Of a stretch of DNA of 64,000 bases, positions 33,232 through 42,353 are shown piece by piece. The DNA comes from a bacterium HR19 (GTDB lineage: Bacteria; Calescibacteriota; Calescibacteriia; Calescibacteriales; Calescibacteriaceae): assembly GCA_002898315.1 (NCBI GenBank), contig BEHV01000006.1, positions 1 through 64,000 on the forward strand, given 5' to 3'. The first letter of the stretch is position 1. Each line of letters opens with the position of its first letter. The notes under the pieces are model-generated. The model was not told the DNA's origin. It ran no database searches and saw nothing but the letters and a program-made list of their open reading frames with translations. The position numbers and the translations under genes are program-made.

Positions 33232-34416
33232 ATGTTTTTGTTCTCAGGAATAAGCTGTGGCATAAAGAAAAACTCAAAAAAAGATTTTGCAATAGCAGTT
33301 CTTCCAAAAGGTAGCTCCACAATCGGGTTTTTCACATCTAACAGTTTGAAAAGCGAAGTAATAGCAAGAGCTGAAAAAATACTGAAAATCAAAAAGAAAG
33401 CAAGAGTGATAGCGGTCGTATCAGGCAATGCCATGTGCAGATACAAAGGTGTTGAAAAAGATGCAGAAAAAATAGTAAAACAGATAAAAAAAGTTTTTGA
33501 AGAAAAGACAAAAGAGAAAATCAATGAAGATGAAATAATACTTCTTGCCACAGGAAAAATAGGGGTAAAGCTTGAGACAGAAAAAGTAGTAGATAAAGTA
33601 AAAGAAGCGTTTGAAAAACTTTCAGAAAGCGAAAGCGAGTTTTCATCTGCCATAATCACAACAGACAAAGTTGAAAAAGTGGTGAAATATCAGAACCGCA
33701 GATTTTTCGTATTAGGAGTCGCAAAAGGTGCAGGAATGATATTCCCGAAATTTTCAGAAGCAACGACTCTCTCTTTTATCTTCACAAATTCAACTTCCCC
33801 AAAAGGATTTGAAAAAAAGCTCCACGAAATCTTAACTGAAACAATAGGTTCAGTAAATATAGACCACTCAACAAGCACCAACGACTCATGTATAATATCT
33901 TTCGGAAATGAAATAAAGACAGATGAAAAAAGTTTAGAGAAAGCGCTACGGTATGTCTTATCTCATCTTGCGGTAAAAATAGCAGAAGATGGTGAAGGAG
34001 TAAAACATGTTGTGAAAGTTGAAGTCAAAGGTGCAAAAAATAATTCCTCTGCAAGAAAAATCTGCGAGTATATATCTGGCTCAATACTCTTCAAATGTTC
34101 ATTAGCAGGAGAAAGTCCCGACTTCGGAAGAATACTTGCAGCAATCGGTTCATCAAACGAAAAAATTGATAGAATAAACATATTTTTGAGAGACGACTTT
34201 TCATTCCACTCATACAGAGAAAAATCAGAAGTTAAAAGCAAACTGAAAGTCGTAGAGAACAGCAAAATAATAGATTTTGACTTCAAAAAAGCAAAAGAAA
34301 TAATGAAAAACCCAAAATACACAATAGAAATACAGGTAGGAAATGGAAAAGGTAAATCTGAAATCCTTATGACAGACCTTACCGAAGAATATATAAAAAT
34401 AAACCTCACCCTCTGA
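33232..34416 (+). CDS. argJ: ArgJ-like ornithine acetyltransferase
   Basis: This 394-residue protein is a divergent ArgJ, which makes N-acetylglutamate and ornithine by transacetylation. ArgJ self-cleaves before a threonine nucleophile in an AT(M/T)L motif; here the site reads MIFPKFSEATTLSFIFTNS (Thr about 178), with KGAGMIFP just before. SGNAMCRYKGVEKDAEK corresponds to the NSGNANA region, and CSLAGESPDFGRILAAIGSS to the SxxxGxDPNWGRI stretch, with DPNW changed to SPDF. Those changes mean activity should be tested. No other arg gene adjoins, but a LeuA-type regulatory domain follows. Confidence 0.82.
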   Translation: MFLFSGISCGIKKNSKKDFAIAVLPKGSSTIGFFTSNSLKSEVIARAEKILKIKKKARVIAVVSGNAMCRYKGVEKDAEKIVKQIKKVFEEKTKEKINEDEIILLATGKIGVKLETEKVVDKVKEAFEKLSESESEFSSAIITTDKVEKVVKYQNRRFFVLGVAKGAGMIFPKFSEATTLSFIFTNSTSPKGFEKKLHEILTETIGSVNIDHSTSTNDSCIISFGNEIKTDEKSLEKALRYVLSHLAVKIAEDGEGVKHVVKVEVKGAKNNSSARKICEYISGSILFKCSLAGESPDFGRILAAIGSSNEKIDRINIFLRDDFSFHSYREKSEVKSKLKVVENSKIIDFDFKKAKEIMKNPKYTIEIQVGNGKGKSEILMTDLTEEYIKINLTL

Positions 34417-34529
34417 AAAACTCAAACACAAGAGATCAAAAATAAGAACTTCAATAAGAGAAAGATAACAAAACAAAAAGAAATAAATAAAATTTATATC
34501 CAGAACAATTCAAAAAACGGAGGTTAAAG

Positions 34530-34967
34530 GTGGAAGAACGGGAAAGAAAAAATATATTTGAGGTCATATCTGTTGATATAGATTGGGAGATGAACTACGA
34601 AAACCTTGTTTTTGGATGCAAAGCAAAAGTGAAGGTGCGAGTCGGGAACAAGATAAAATTAAGCTACGCAACCTCAAAAGACGGGCAAATTCACGCTTTT
34701 GACCTCGCTTTGAGAAATGCCCTCTACGAGTTCTATCCAGAAGTCCAAAGAATAAAACTGGTAGATTACAAAGTAGAGATGACAGATAGAGAAAAAGGAA
34801 CCGCCTCATATGTCAGAGTCAAAATAAATGTTGAATACGATAGCAAAACCCTACAAGTAGAATCAATAGGAGCAGACCTTGTAGCAGCAACAATAGAAGC
34901 TCTATCCACAGCTTACCAAACAGCCATATACAATATTATATCAGAATCTCAAACCATACTCGTCTGA
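34530..34967 (+). CDS. Stand-alone LeuA-type regulatory (dimerisation) domain
   Basis: This 145-residue protein resembles only the C-terminal allosteric domain of 2-isopropylmalate synthase and citramalate synthase: ASYVRVKINVEYDSKTLQVE followed by SIGADLVAATIEALSTAYQT, the strand-helix pattern that binds leucine or isoleucine in LeuA/CimA. The catalytic TIM barrel is missing. GTG start with GGAGG 5-6 nt upstream. It follows argJ by 113 nt. It may sense a branched-chain amino acid and act in trans, or bind a partner enzyme encoded elsewhere; both are inferences. Confidence 0.65.
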   Translation: MEERERKNIFEVISVDIDWEMNYENLVFGCKAKVKVRVGNKIKLSYATSKDGQIHAFDLALRNALYEFYPEVQRIKLVDYKVEMTDREKGTASYVRVKINVEYDSKTLQVESIGADLVAATIEALSTAYQTAIYNIISESQTILV

Positions 34968-35014
34968 TGACGAAAAAAATTCAAAAATCAGATAATAGAA
35001 AATTAAAGTAAAGT

Positions 35015-36682
35015 ATGAGATATTACAGAAAAATCATTTATTTCATTCTATCTGCTCTCTCGTTTTCTCAACTTATTTTTTTAGCTTACAAACTCGCTCC
35101 CATAAACGAAGAGGAATGGATAGACGCAAAAAGAAGATTTATCGTAGACATAAAAGATAAAGAAATACTCTTGAATTCTTACGGGAACGAAAGAGAACGC
35201 ACAGATGCAAAAATCACAATAAAAAACGCAGAAATAAAAAAGAAAATTTTTTCTCTCGGCGAATGGAAACAGATAGAGGTTATAAAAAGACCTCTTCCTC
35301 CAAAACTCAGCTTGAAAATCGGAGAGAAAGAGATAGATCTTTTGGGATGGGGGCATGTTGGACCTATCTCATGCCTTCTCTTCCACATATCAGGCATGTT
35401 CAGAGATATAGCCGGCTCTGCGGGAGATGAATTTTACATCCTCGGATTAAGAATGACAAACATTATGCTGATACTTCTTTTCTCGCTCGTATTTTCTGAG
35501 GGGAACCCGAAAAAACTATTTTTTTTCTTCCCGTTCCAGATAAATTTTATTCTCATGCCGGCAAGCATGTTATACTATCTCGCCATGGCTGCTTTGACCT
35601 TTTTAGCTTATAGATTTCTCAAAAGAGAGAACTTTGCTCTTTTTCATCTCACATGCTCACTTCTTATAGGTCTGCACATGAGAGGATTTATAATTTCATC
35701 AGCACTCTTTGCACTAACAGCATATTTCATATTCCTTGAGCAAAGAGATAAAAAAGAAAGGGAAAGGATGTTTTATCTGTTTTTGAAGTGGTTTCTTATC
35801 TTCCTCCCTCTCTATGCTCTTTTTTTCCTTATATATATCGCTCCATCACTTATAAAAGATGCTTACGAGAAAAAAGCTTTTGAGGGATTTGACATTTTCA
35901 GCTCTTTTATAAAAGAATTTCAAAAGAAAGTCATTTCCCTGAAAATCATCCAGCTCGCTATAATGAGATTAGGAGATTTCTTCATATCAGCAAATATTCC
36001 TTCTATATTGCGGGAGCTCGGAATACAACTGAAAAACACAAATACACCGCAAATCATCTCTTTTTATGTATCTACTATGCTCTATATTTTTCCATCATTT
36101 CTCTCAAAAGATAAAATGTTCCTCGCCTTCCTCGCTATATACTTTATACTATCTCTGCTTGCTGTCCCTTTCTTTGTAGGCATGCCATGGCAATTTATAC
36201 CACTCCACTTTATAATACTTGAAAAATCTTTCAGCACAATAGAAGGTATAAACTCAAAAATAAAAGATTACTCGGTTGATTTGACGCTCATTTTTCTTAC
36301 AATCTCAAACTTATTTCTTTCCTTCAACATAAAAAATCATCTCAAAAACTATCTCATGTGGGATGAACACGAAAAATTGATGAAATTTATTGAGTCAGAA
36401 TCAAAACATCTTCAAATGAAAGGGAGCATATCTGGTTCTGAAAGAAGACATAATATTTTATGTATTACGAAATCAAACATTTTTTATGTCAAATTTGAAT
36501 GCGATGAAGCAAAGTTTTTCGTACTTTTTGACAAGACAAAAACAGAAATATCAAAAATTCAGAACATAAAAGATAACTATGATATAGTGATATTGAGCGA
36601 GCATTTTTTTGAAATCAGTCAATACTTTCATAACTTCGGCATAAAATGGCAATCCGAAGGGTTCCTCGTGCTTGAAAAGTAA
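35015..36682 (+). CDS. Polytopic membrane protein, possible GT-C glycosyltransferase
   Basis: I do not recognise a family with confidence. The 555-residue product has one N-terminal membrane segment, a hydrophilic loop of about 100 residues opening with PINEEEW (an acidic motif placed where GT-C enzymes carry catalytic acids), then roughly ten membrane segments between residues 115 and 435, and a soluble C-terminal domain of about 110 residues. That layout matches ArnT/PMT-type glycosyltransferases, but no signature settles it. It is followed 47 nt later by the Nramp-like gene. Confidence 0.5.
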   Translation: MRYYRKIIYFILSALSFSQLIFLAYKLAPINEEEWIDAKRRFIVDIKDKEILLNSYGNERERTDAKITIKNAEIKKKIFSLGEWKQIEVIKRPLPPKLSLKIGEKEIDLLGWGHVGPISCLLFHISGMFRDIAGSAGDEFYILGLRMTNIMLILLFSLVFSEGNPKKLFFFFPFQINFILMPASMLYYLAMAALTFLAYRFLKRENFALFHLTCSLLIGLHMRGFIISSALFALTAYFIFLEQRDKKERERMFYLFLKWFLIFLPLYALFFLIYIAPSLIKDAYEKKAFEGFDIFSSFIKEFQKKVISLKIIQLAIMRLGDFFISANIPSILRELGIQLKNTNTPQIISFYVSTMLYIFPSFLSKDKMFLAFLAIYFILSLLAVPFFVGMPWQFIPLHFIILEKSFSTIEGINSKIKDYSVDLTLIFLTISNLFLSFNIKNHLKNYLMWDEHEKLMKFIESESKHLQMKGSISGSERRHNILCITKSNIFYVKFECDEAKFFVLFDKTKTEISKIQNIKDNYDIVILSEHFFEISQYFHNFGIKWQSEGFLVLEK

Positions 36683-36729
36683 AAAACACCTAAATGTAAA
36701 AAATAAAAATAGTTAAAGAGCGATATAAA

Positions 36730-38139
36730 ATGAATTGGGTGACGCAAAACAAATCAGTAAAAAAAACCGATAACGCTCATCTACCAGAGTTCAGAGAAAA
36801 TATCTTTCCTGAACCGACCGGAGTTTTGAGAGCCATAGGTCCCGGAATAATATGGCTTGCGCTCGCCCAGGGTTCGTCAGAACTTATATGGTGGCCCTAT
36901 CTTACAGCAAAGTACGGGACTTCTCTCCTCTTCCTCCTCATACCCTCAGCGATAATACAGCTACCTCTCACATATCATATAGGAAGATACTCAATGCTCA
37001 CAGGAGAAAGTATATGGAGAGGATTTTTCAGGTTGTCAAAAAGCTTCACCGTATTTTTGTGGATAATTATGAATTTTTCGTTCTTCTGGTTTGGCTCATT
37101 TGTAGTAGCTGGTGGGACTGCTCTTTCTGAACTCATAAGAACTCCCCTCTCCCCCAAGACCGCATCAAACATATGGGGATACATACTCATAATCTTTATG
37201 TTCATACTCCTCACAAGAGCAAAGAGAACTTATAAAGTTGTTGAGATTTTTATGACATTTGTCGCAGTCGGGACTTTTGCGGGACTCATTATCTCATGCC
37301 TTCACCCAAGCGTCCTTGAAAAAATCCCAGAATTTATAGCTGGCTTCTTCAAACCTGATATAAAATCAATAGAGAAAGACGACTATGAAGAGATTGTGAC
37401 AGCCATAACTTTTATGGGACTTGGTGGTTTCTGGTCCCTCTTTTACTCATACTGGGTGATAGGAAAAGGTATGGGTATGTCTATCTACAACCAGAACAGA
37501 TTTGATTTCGGATTCAAGCCAAAAAAAGAAGATAAACTGAAAGAGAAATTATTCTTCTGGAAAAAGGCACTTTTTGTGGATTCACTCATAGGAGTTGTAG
37601 GCAATCTCATAACAACTATTATGACGTGTCTCCTTGCTTTCTCTATTCTCCATCCCAAAGGGCTTTTTCCCTCGGGATACAAGATAGCGGTTGTTCAAGC
37701 AGAGTTTTTCGCTCAATGGTGGGGTGAGATAGGGAGGAAAATTTTTCTCTTCTCCTCCGCTCTTTTTCTCGTAGATACATGGATGAGCACAGCAGACGCA
37801 GTAGCAAAAATAAACATTGACATAATAAAATCAATCAGGCAGGACATCATAAAAGATGACTCAAAAGCGTATTTTATCTTGCTTTCTGCTATAACTTTGA
37901 TAACCATGATAACTTTGCCCATAGCTCCTCCCGGGACTCTCATAGTATTTACAGCAATCGTGGGATTTTTCGGTATGGCTATATTTTCTCCCGCAATAAT
38001 GCTTATCAATATTCTAAAACTCAAAGAATTCCCAGAAGAATCAAAACCATCAAAAATATCTCTCATCTCGCTCGCAATCTCTTCACTATTTTACATTTTA
38101 TCTTGCGTTGTTTATCTTTACATCAGAATAAAAAGCTAG
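36730..38139 (+). CDS. Divergent Nramp-family transporter
   Basis: This 469-residue protein has about eleven membrane segments. GPGIIWLALAQGSSELIWWP in TM1 aligns with Nramp TM1, but the metal-binding DPGN is replaced by AQGSSE; in TM6, where MntH has MPHN, it reads TFMGLGGFWSLFYSYW. So the LeuT-fold scaffold is kept while both manganese-ligand motifs are lost. The TAKYGTSLLFLLIPSAIIQL and GGTALSELI regions also match Nramp. It probably carries a different cation or substrate. glnE follows by 42 nt but shows no obvious functional link. Confidence 0.75.
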   Translation: MNWVTQNKSVKKTDNAHLPEFRENIFPEPTGVLRAIGPGIIWLALAQGSSELIWWPYLTAKYGTSLLFLLIPSAIIQLPLTYHIGRYSMLTGESIWRGFFRLSKSFTVFLWIIMNFSFFWFGSFVVAGGTALSELIRTPLSPKTASNIWGYILIIFMFILLTRAKRTYKVVEIFMTFVAVGTFAGLIISCLHPSVLEKIPEFIAGFFKPDIKSIEKDDYEEIVTAITFMGLGGFWSLFYSYWVIGKGMGMSIYNQNRFDFGFKPKKEDKLKEKLFFWKKALFVDSLIGVVGNLITTIMTCLLAFSILHPKGLFPSGYKIAVVQAEFFAQWWGEIGRKIFLFSSALFLVDTWMSTADAVAKINIDIIKSIRQDIIKDDSKAYFILLSAITLITMITLPIAPPGTLIVFTAIVGFFGMAIFSPAIMLINILKLKEFPEESKPSKISLISLAISSLFYILSCVVYLYIRIKS

Positions 38140-38181
38140 TATTAGCTCAATCAAAAACTGACATCTAAAAATTTATTTTTT

Positions 38182-40704
38182 ATGATAGAAGAACTGTCAA
38201 AAGAGCTTGAAGAAGTTGAGATAAAAAGTTTTGAAGAAGCAATTGAATTCAAATATCTCTTTCAAGAAAAGCTCGTTGAACTCTGGTTGAACCACAAAAT
38301 ATCAACAGAAACATTTCTTGAACAGCTCACAAAAATGTATGAAAAAATTCTTGATGAACTTTCAAAAGCAATTCTCGACTATGAAAAAATATGCATAATA
38401 GGATTTGGAAAATTAGGAGCGGGAGAGATAAACTTCTCATCAGACCTTGACATATGCTTTATTGCGTCCTCTCAATCAGACGAAGAAAAAATAACAAAAG
38501 ATGTAAGAAAATTTGTGAATATAACTTCTCAGAGGAAGGGAGAGAGGTTTCTGTGGAGGTTAGACCTTGATCTGCGACCCGGCGGAAAATCAAGCCCAAT
38601 CGTAATAACAGATAAATTCTTCACATGGTACTATCTCAACCTCGGCAAGACAGACGATAGATATGCTTTAATAAGAGCAAGACCAGTTGCAGGAAATAGA
38701 AAATTAGGTGAAGAAATTCTCAAAGAAATTGAGCCATTTGTTTTCAGGAAATACTTAGATTTTTCAGCCATAGAGAGATTGAAAGAAATAAAAGTAGCTA
38801 TATCACGCCACCTCAGGAGAGATGAAAAAATTTTTGATGTCAAGTACTCAGAGGGAGGAATAAGAGAGGTGGAGTTCGTTGTTTTCGCAAACCAGCTTAT
38901 CTTCGGCGGTAAAGATGAAAGATTGAGAGAGAAAAAAACAACAAAAATTCTTGAAATGCTAAAACAATATATCAAAGATGAAACCTACCCATCGCTTAAA
39001 GATTGCTACATATTTTTAAGAGAGATAGAAAGCTTGATTCAGCTTGATGAAGAACAGAGATTCACCGTTGAACAAAAAGATATTCCAAAAATAACTGAGT
39101 TTTACAGAATATCAGAGCAAGAATTCTTTGAAAGATTAAATCTTGTCAGGCAGAAAGTTCAAAAGATATTTGAAGAAACTTTTGAAGTTGAGGTCCCTGA
39201 ATACAAGATAATAACAGAAAACTCTGCACCAGATGATATAAAAAGATACTTGAATGAGCTTGGATACGAAGACATAGAATCAGCTTTACAGATTATAAAC
39301 TCTCTCAGAGAAAAAACCCTCTTTCTAAAAGAGAAAAAGAGAATATCGGTAGCAGATTTTTCGGCAAAGACATTTGAAATAAAGACAGAAGAGCTCAATG
39401 TTTCTGAAAAGCTCATCTCATCTCTTGTTTGGTATTCCGCAAAATCCCCAGATAAAAACTCATCTCTATCTTTTTTTCACTCACTCATAAAGTCCATCGG
39501 GAAAAGAAGAGGATTTTACTTTCTGCTCATGAAGAACGAAAAGCTCGTTGAAATCCTCGCAAAACTCTCAGGTATCTCTCGCCTTTTCGCAAACTATCTT
39601 ATAAACCACCCAGAAAGCTTAGATGTTATTTTCCTTTCTTACCAACACTCTCCTGAACCGCCAGATGAAGATGATTTTTGGGAAAAAGTAAAAGGTGAAT
39701 CTGAGGAAGAAGTGATGAACGAAATAAGAAGAGAAAAAAAGGAGAAAATTCTGATTCTACTACTTCAAGACCTATCTGAAAACATAGAGTTTGACGAGGT
39801 ATCAAAGAGAATCTGCAGGATATACGATTTTGTGGTCAGAGAGACAGTATCTCTCACAGCAAGAGAAAAGTTGAAAATAAATCTCCCCCCATCTAAACTA
39901 TCAATACCATTTTCTATCATAGCTCTTGGTAAATACGGTTCGGAAGAGGCAATATATGGTTCTGATGTTGACCTACTTTTTACTTTCTCTGAGGGGAGTC
40001 AGGAAGAGTGGATAAGGTTCGCTCAAAAGTTCATCGTCTTTTTGACTTCAAAAACAAAAGAAGGAAGTGGACTTGAAGTTGATATGAGATTGAGACCATC
40101 GGGACACGCAGGTCCACTTGCTATATCTACAAAATCATTAGAAGAGTTCTACACTAAATCTGCAAATATATGGCAGAAAATCCCTATCTTAAAATCAAGA
40201 ATCGTCTTCCCGAAAGAAAGCAAAACAATAGAACACGAAATACAAAAAATAAAAAAAATGGCATTTGAAAGCATAGATATATCAGAAATCAAAGAATCAT
40301 TCAAAGAGCTAAAAAGAAAATCATCAGAAAAACTATCTACAAAATTTGTAAATGGGAAGAAACTTTTAAATCTCAAATACATTGAAGGTGGCTTACAAGA
40401 TATAGAACTCATCTCCCACTTCATACAGATAAAAGAGAAGAAATTTGATATTTCTTTCAGTGACTCAATAAAACTCGCAGAAAAAGTATTAGGAGTAGAA
40501 CTGAAAAAACCTTATGAGATCATGAGAAAAATAGAAAAATACACAAAAATAAAGAGCGATTTTCCCCTTGAAGATATCTGGATAGACCTTGAAGACAGAA
40601 GATTTTGGGAAGAAATAAGCAAAGTTGAAAGAGTATCAAAAGATGAGTTTGAATCAGCAATAAAAAAAGTAAAAGAGATATTTTCAAAAGTTATAGGATA
40701 TTGA
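38182..40704 (+). CDS. glnE: GlnE-like glutamine synthetase adenylyltransferase/deadenylylase
   Basis: This 840-residue protein has two nucleotidyltransferase halves, as in GlnE, which adenylylates and deadenylylates glutamine synthetase. N-half motif FGKLGAGEINFSSDLDICFI (about residue 88) with RLDLDLRPGGKSSPI and EGGIREVEFVVFANQL; C-half motif GKYGSEEAIYGSDVDLLF (about 594) with DMRLRPSGHAGPLAIS and a degenerate YIEGGLQDIELISHF. It is about 100 residues shorter than E. coli GlnE (946). No glnA or glnB in the window. Start lacks a Shine-Dalgarno. Confidence 0.9.
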   Translation: MIEELSKELEEVEIKSFEEAIEFKYLFQEKLVELWLNHKISTETFLEQLTKMYEKILDELSKAILDYEKICIIGFGKLGAGEINFSSDLDICFIASSQSDEEKITKDVRKFVNITSQRKGERFLWRLDLDLRPGGKSSPIVITDKFFTWYYLNLGKTDDRYALIRARPVAGNRKLGEEILKEIEPFVFRKYLDFSAIERLKEIKVAISRHLRRDEKIFDVKYSEGGIREVEFVVFANQLIFGGKDERLREKKTTKILEMLKQYIKDETYPSLKDCYIFLREIESLIQLDEEQRFTVEQKDIPKITEFYRISEQEFFERLNLVRQKVQKIFEETFEVEVPEYKIITENSAPDDIKRYLNELGYEDIESALQIINSLREKTLFLKEKKRISVADFSAKTFEIKTEELNVSEKLISSLVWYSAKSPDKNSSLSFFHSLIKSIGKRRGFYFLLMKNEKLVEILAKLSGISRLFANYLINHPESLDVIFLSYQHSPEPPDEDDFWEKVKGESEEEVMNEIRREKKEKILILLLQDLSENIEFDEVSKRICRIYDFVVRETVSLTAREKLKINLPPSKLSIPFSIIALGKYGSEEAIYGSDVDLLFTFSEGSQEEWIRFAQKFIVFLTSKTKEGSGLEVDMRLRPSGHAGPLAISTKSLEEFYTKSANIWQKIPILKSRIVFPKESKTIEHEIQKIKKMAFESIDISEIKESFKELKRKSSEKLSTKFVNGKKLLNLKYIEGGLQDIELISHFIQIKEKKFDISFSDSIKLAEKVLGVELKKPYEIMRKIEKYTKIKSDFPLEDIWIDLEDRRFWEEISKVERVSKDEFESAIKKVKEIFSKVIGY

Positions 40705-40726
40705 AGAATTCAGTCAATTTGAGAGC

Positions 40727-42298
40727 TCAGCTTTGTTTTTTCGGATTATCTTTTTCTTGACTTTCATCTGAAAACTCGGAAATTACATCAGATTGTTCTT
40801 TATCGTCTGATTTATCTCTTCCATCACTGAGATCATTTTTCACACCATCAGCAGAAGATACTTGCTCGGTTTTTTTAAGCTTTTCTTCCTTTCCCTCCGA
40901 GAATTTACCAGATTTCTTTGACTTAATTGTGATAATATAATCTTTTATCTCTTCTTCCTCATAACTCACTCTGATATGATAAAAATCAGCAAGCGCCTTT
41001 TTTATACCTTCTTTTATTCTTGAAATCTGCTCCAAAGTCGCGGGAGCGTAATCAAACTGTCCCTGCTCCATCTTATTTTTCACAACTTTTTCTACTGTTC
41101 GCCTTATCTCATCTAATGAGTAATCTTCAAGCGACCTCACAGCCGCCTCACATGAATCAGCTATCATCATTATAACTGTCTCTATACTTCTCGGAGTAGG
41201 ACCTGGATACCTAACAGAAAAATCAATATCAAGCATCTCTGCTGCCTTTGTAAAAAATTCGGGATTTGTCGTCCCGTGGTGTTCTCTTATGAAATCTATA
41301 ATCCTTTTTGGAAGCATATATGACTCTGCGATTTTCACCCCGTCTTCAACATGCTTGACAACTATTTTAGCGCTCAGAGGAGGAGTTATCTTAAAGTGTC
41401 TGCTTTCCCCTCCTGTGTTTTCTATAAAGTAAGCAGGTCTTGTTATCTTTCCTATATCGTGATATAAAGCTGCACATCTCACAAGCTCCGCATTTACTCC
41501 GAGCTCGCTTGCCACAACATAAGCTATATCTGAAACAACAAGAGAATGATGAAATGTTCCAGGAGCCCTCTTTCTCAACTGCACAAGAAGCGGATGCTCA
41601 AGGTCTTGAAGGTCAAAAAGATAAAACGGAGTCAAAACCCCGAAAAACCTCTCCGCTATATAAATTATCCCAAGAGATACGAACGGAGAAAAAATAGAAG
41701 ATAGAAAGAATAAAGATGATTCAATTATATCTCTTTCTAAAAAGAGAGTTAAAACAGAACCTATAAAACCACAAATCACACCTAACTTGAACATAACTAT
41801 TCTTCTTCTTACACCTTTTAAAAGCTCAATCAAGGCAAAAGAAACAGTGAAATGTATAAACGAAAGATGGAAGTTTCTGTGGACAAAAAACAGAAGGAAA
41901 GAGCAAAGAGCAGAAATATACAGAGCAAAACGCTTCTCAACTATGAAAAACAAAACCGACGGAATAACAAGGAAAGGAACAGCAAAAACAAGTTTCTCCC
42001 CCGATAAAACCAAAAACCTCTCAAGCTGAAAAATAAAAACATAAAAGAGAAGAACAAAACAAATAAAAGATACAAGAAATGAAAGATGAACAATCTTATC
42101 ACCTTCTCTCAAAAGCAAAAACGATGAAAGAAAAGAGACCAAAAAAACCACCTCAAACTTCATCCACCCCGAACCTACAAAAACAACATACAACGAAAGA
42201 AAAAGCGCAACCAAAAGAGATGGAATAAATCTGTATGAGAAAATAAAATTGAAATATCTATTCTGCTGAATCCCCGAAAAAATATCTTTTAAAACCAT
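40727..42298 (-). CDS. 7TM-HD phosphohydrolase, PgpH-like (c-di-AMP phosphodiesterase family)
   Basis: This 523-residue protein has about seven membrane segments (residues 20-210) followed by an HD domain with PGTFHHSLVVSDIAYVVASE, ALYHDIGKITRPAYFIEN (HD pair about 280), IREHHGTT and FSVRYPGPTPRSIETVIMMI, all typical of PgpH/YqfF c-di-AMP hydrolases. The large extracellular 7TMR-HDED domain normally at the N-terminus is missing. The C-terminal 60 residues are a charged tail. No diadenylate cyclase is in the window. Convergent with glnE. Confidence 0.88.
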   Translation of the reverse strand: MVLKDIFSGIQQNRYFNFIFSYRFIPSLLVALFLSLYVVFVGSGWMKFEVVFLVSFLSSFLLLREGDKIVHLSFLVSFICFVLLFYVFIFQLERFLVLSGEKLVFAVPFLVIPSVLFFIVEKRFALYISALCSFLLFFVHRNFHLSFIHFTVSFALIELLKGVRRRIVMFKLGVICGFIGSVLTLFLERDIIESSLFFLSSIFSPFVSLGIIYIAERFFGVLTPFYLFDLQDLEHPLLVQLRKRAPGTFHHSLVVSDIAYVVASELGVNAELVRCAALYHDIGKITRPAYFIENTGGESRHFKITPPLSAKIVVKHVEDGVKIAESYMLPKRIIDFIREHHGTTNPEFFTKAAEMLDIDFSVRYPGPTPRSIETVIMMIADSCEAAVRSLEDYSLDEIRRTVEKVVKNKMEQGQFDYAPATLEQISRIKEGIKKALADFYHIRVSYEEEEIKDYIITIKSKKSGKFSEGKEEKLKKTEQVSSADGVKNDLSDGRDKSDDKEQSDVISEFSDESQEKDNPKKQS

Positions 42299-42353
42299 AA
42301 AAAAGCTAAAACTAAAATTTAATCATCAGAAAAACAATTTCGCTTCTGACGAA

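Noticed and set aside
33174..33668. 164-residue Ser/Phe-rich open frame on the minus strand
   Set aside because: Antisense to argJ, whose frame shows the autocleavage threonine and other family motifs.
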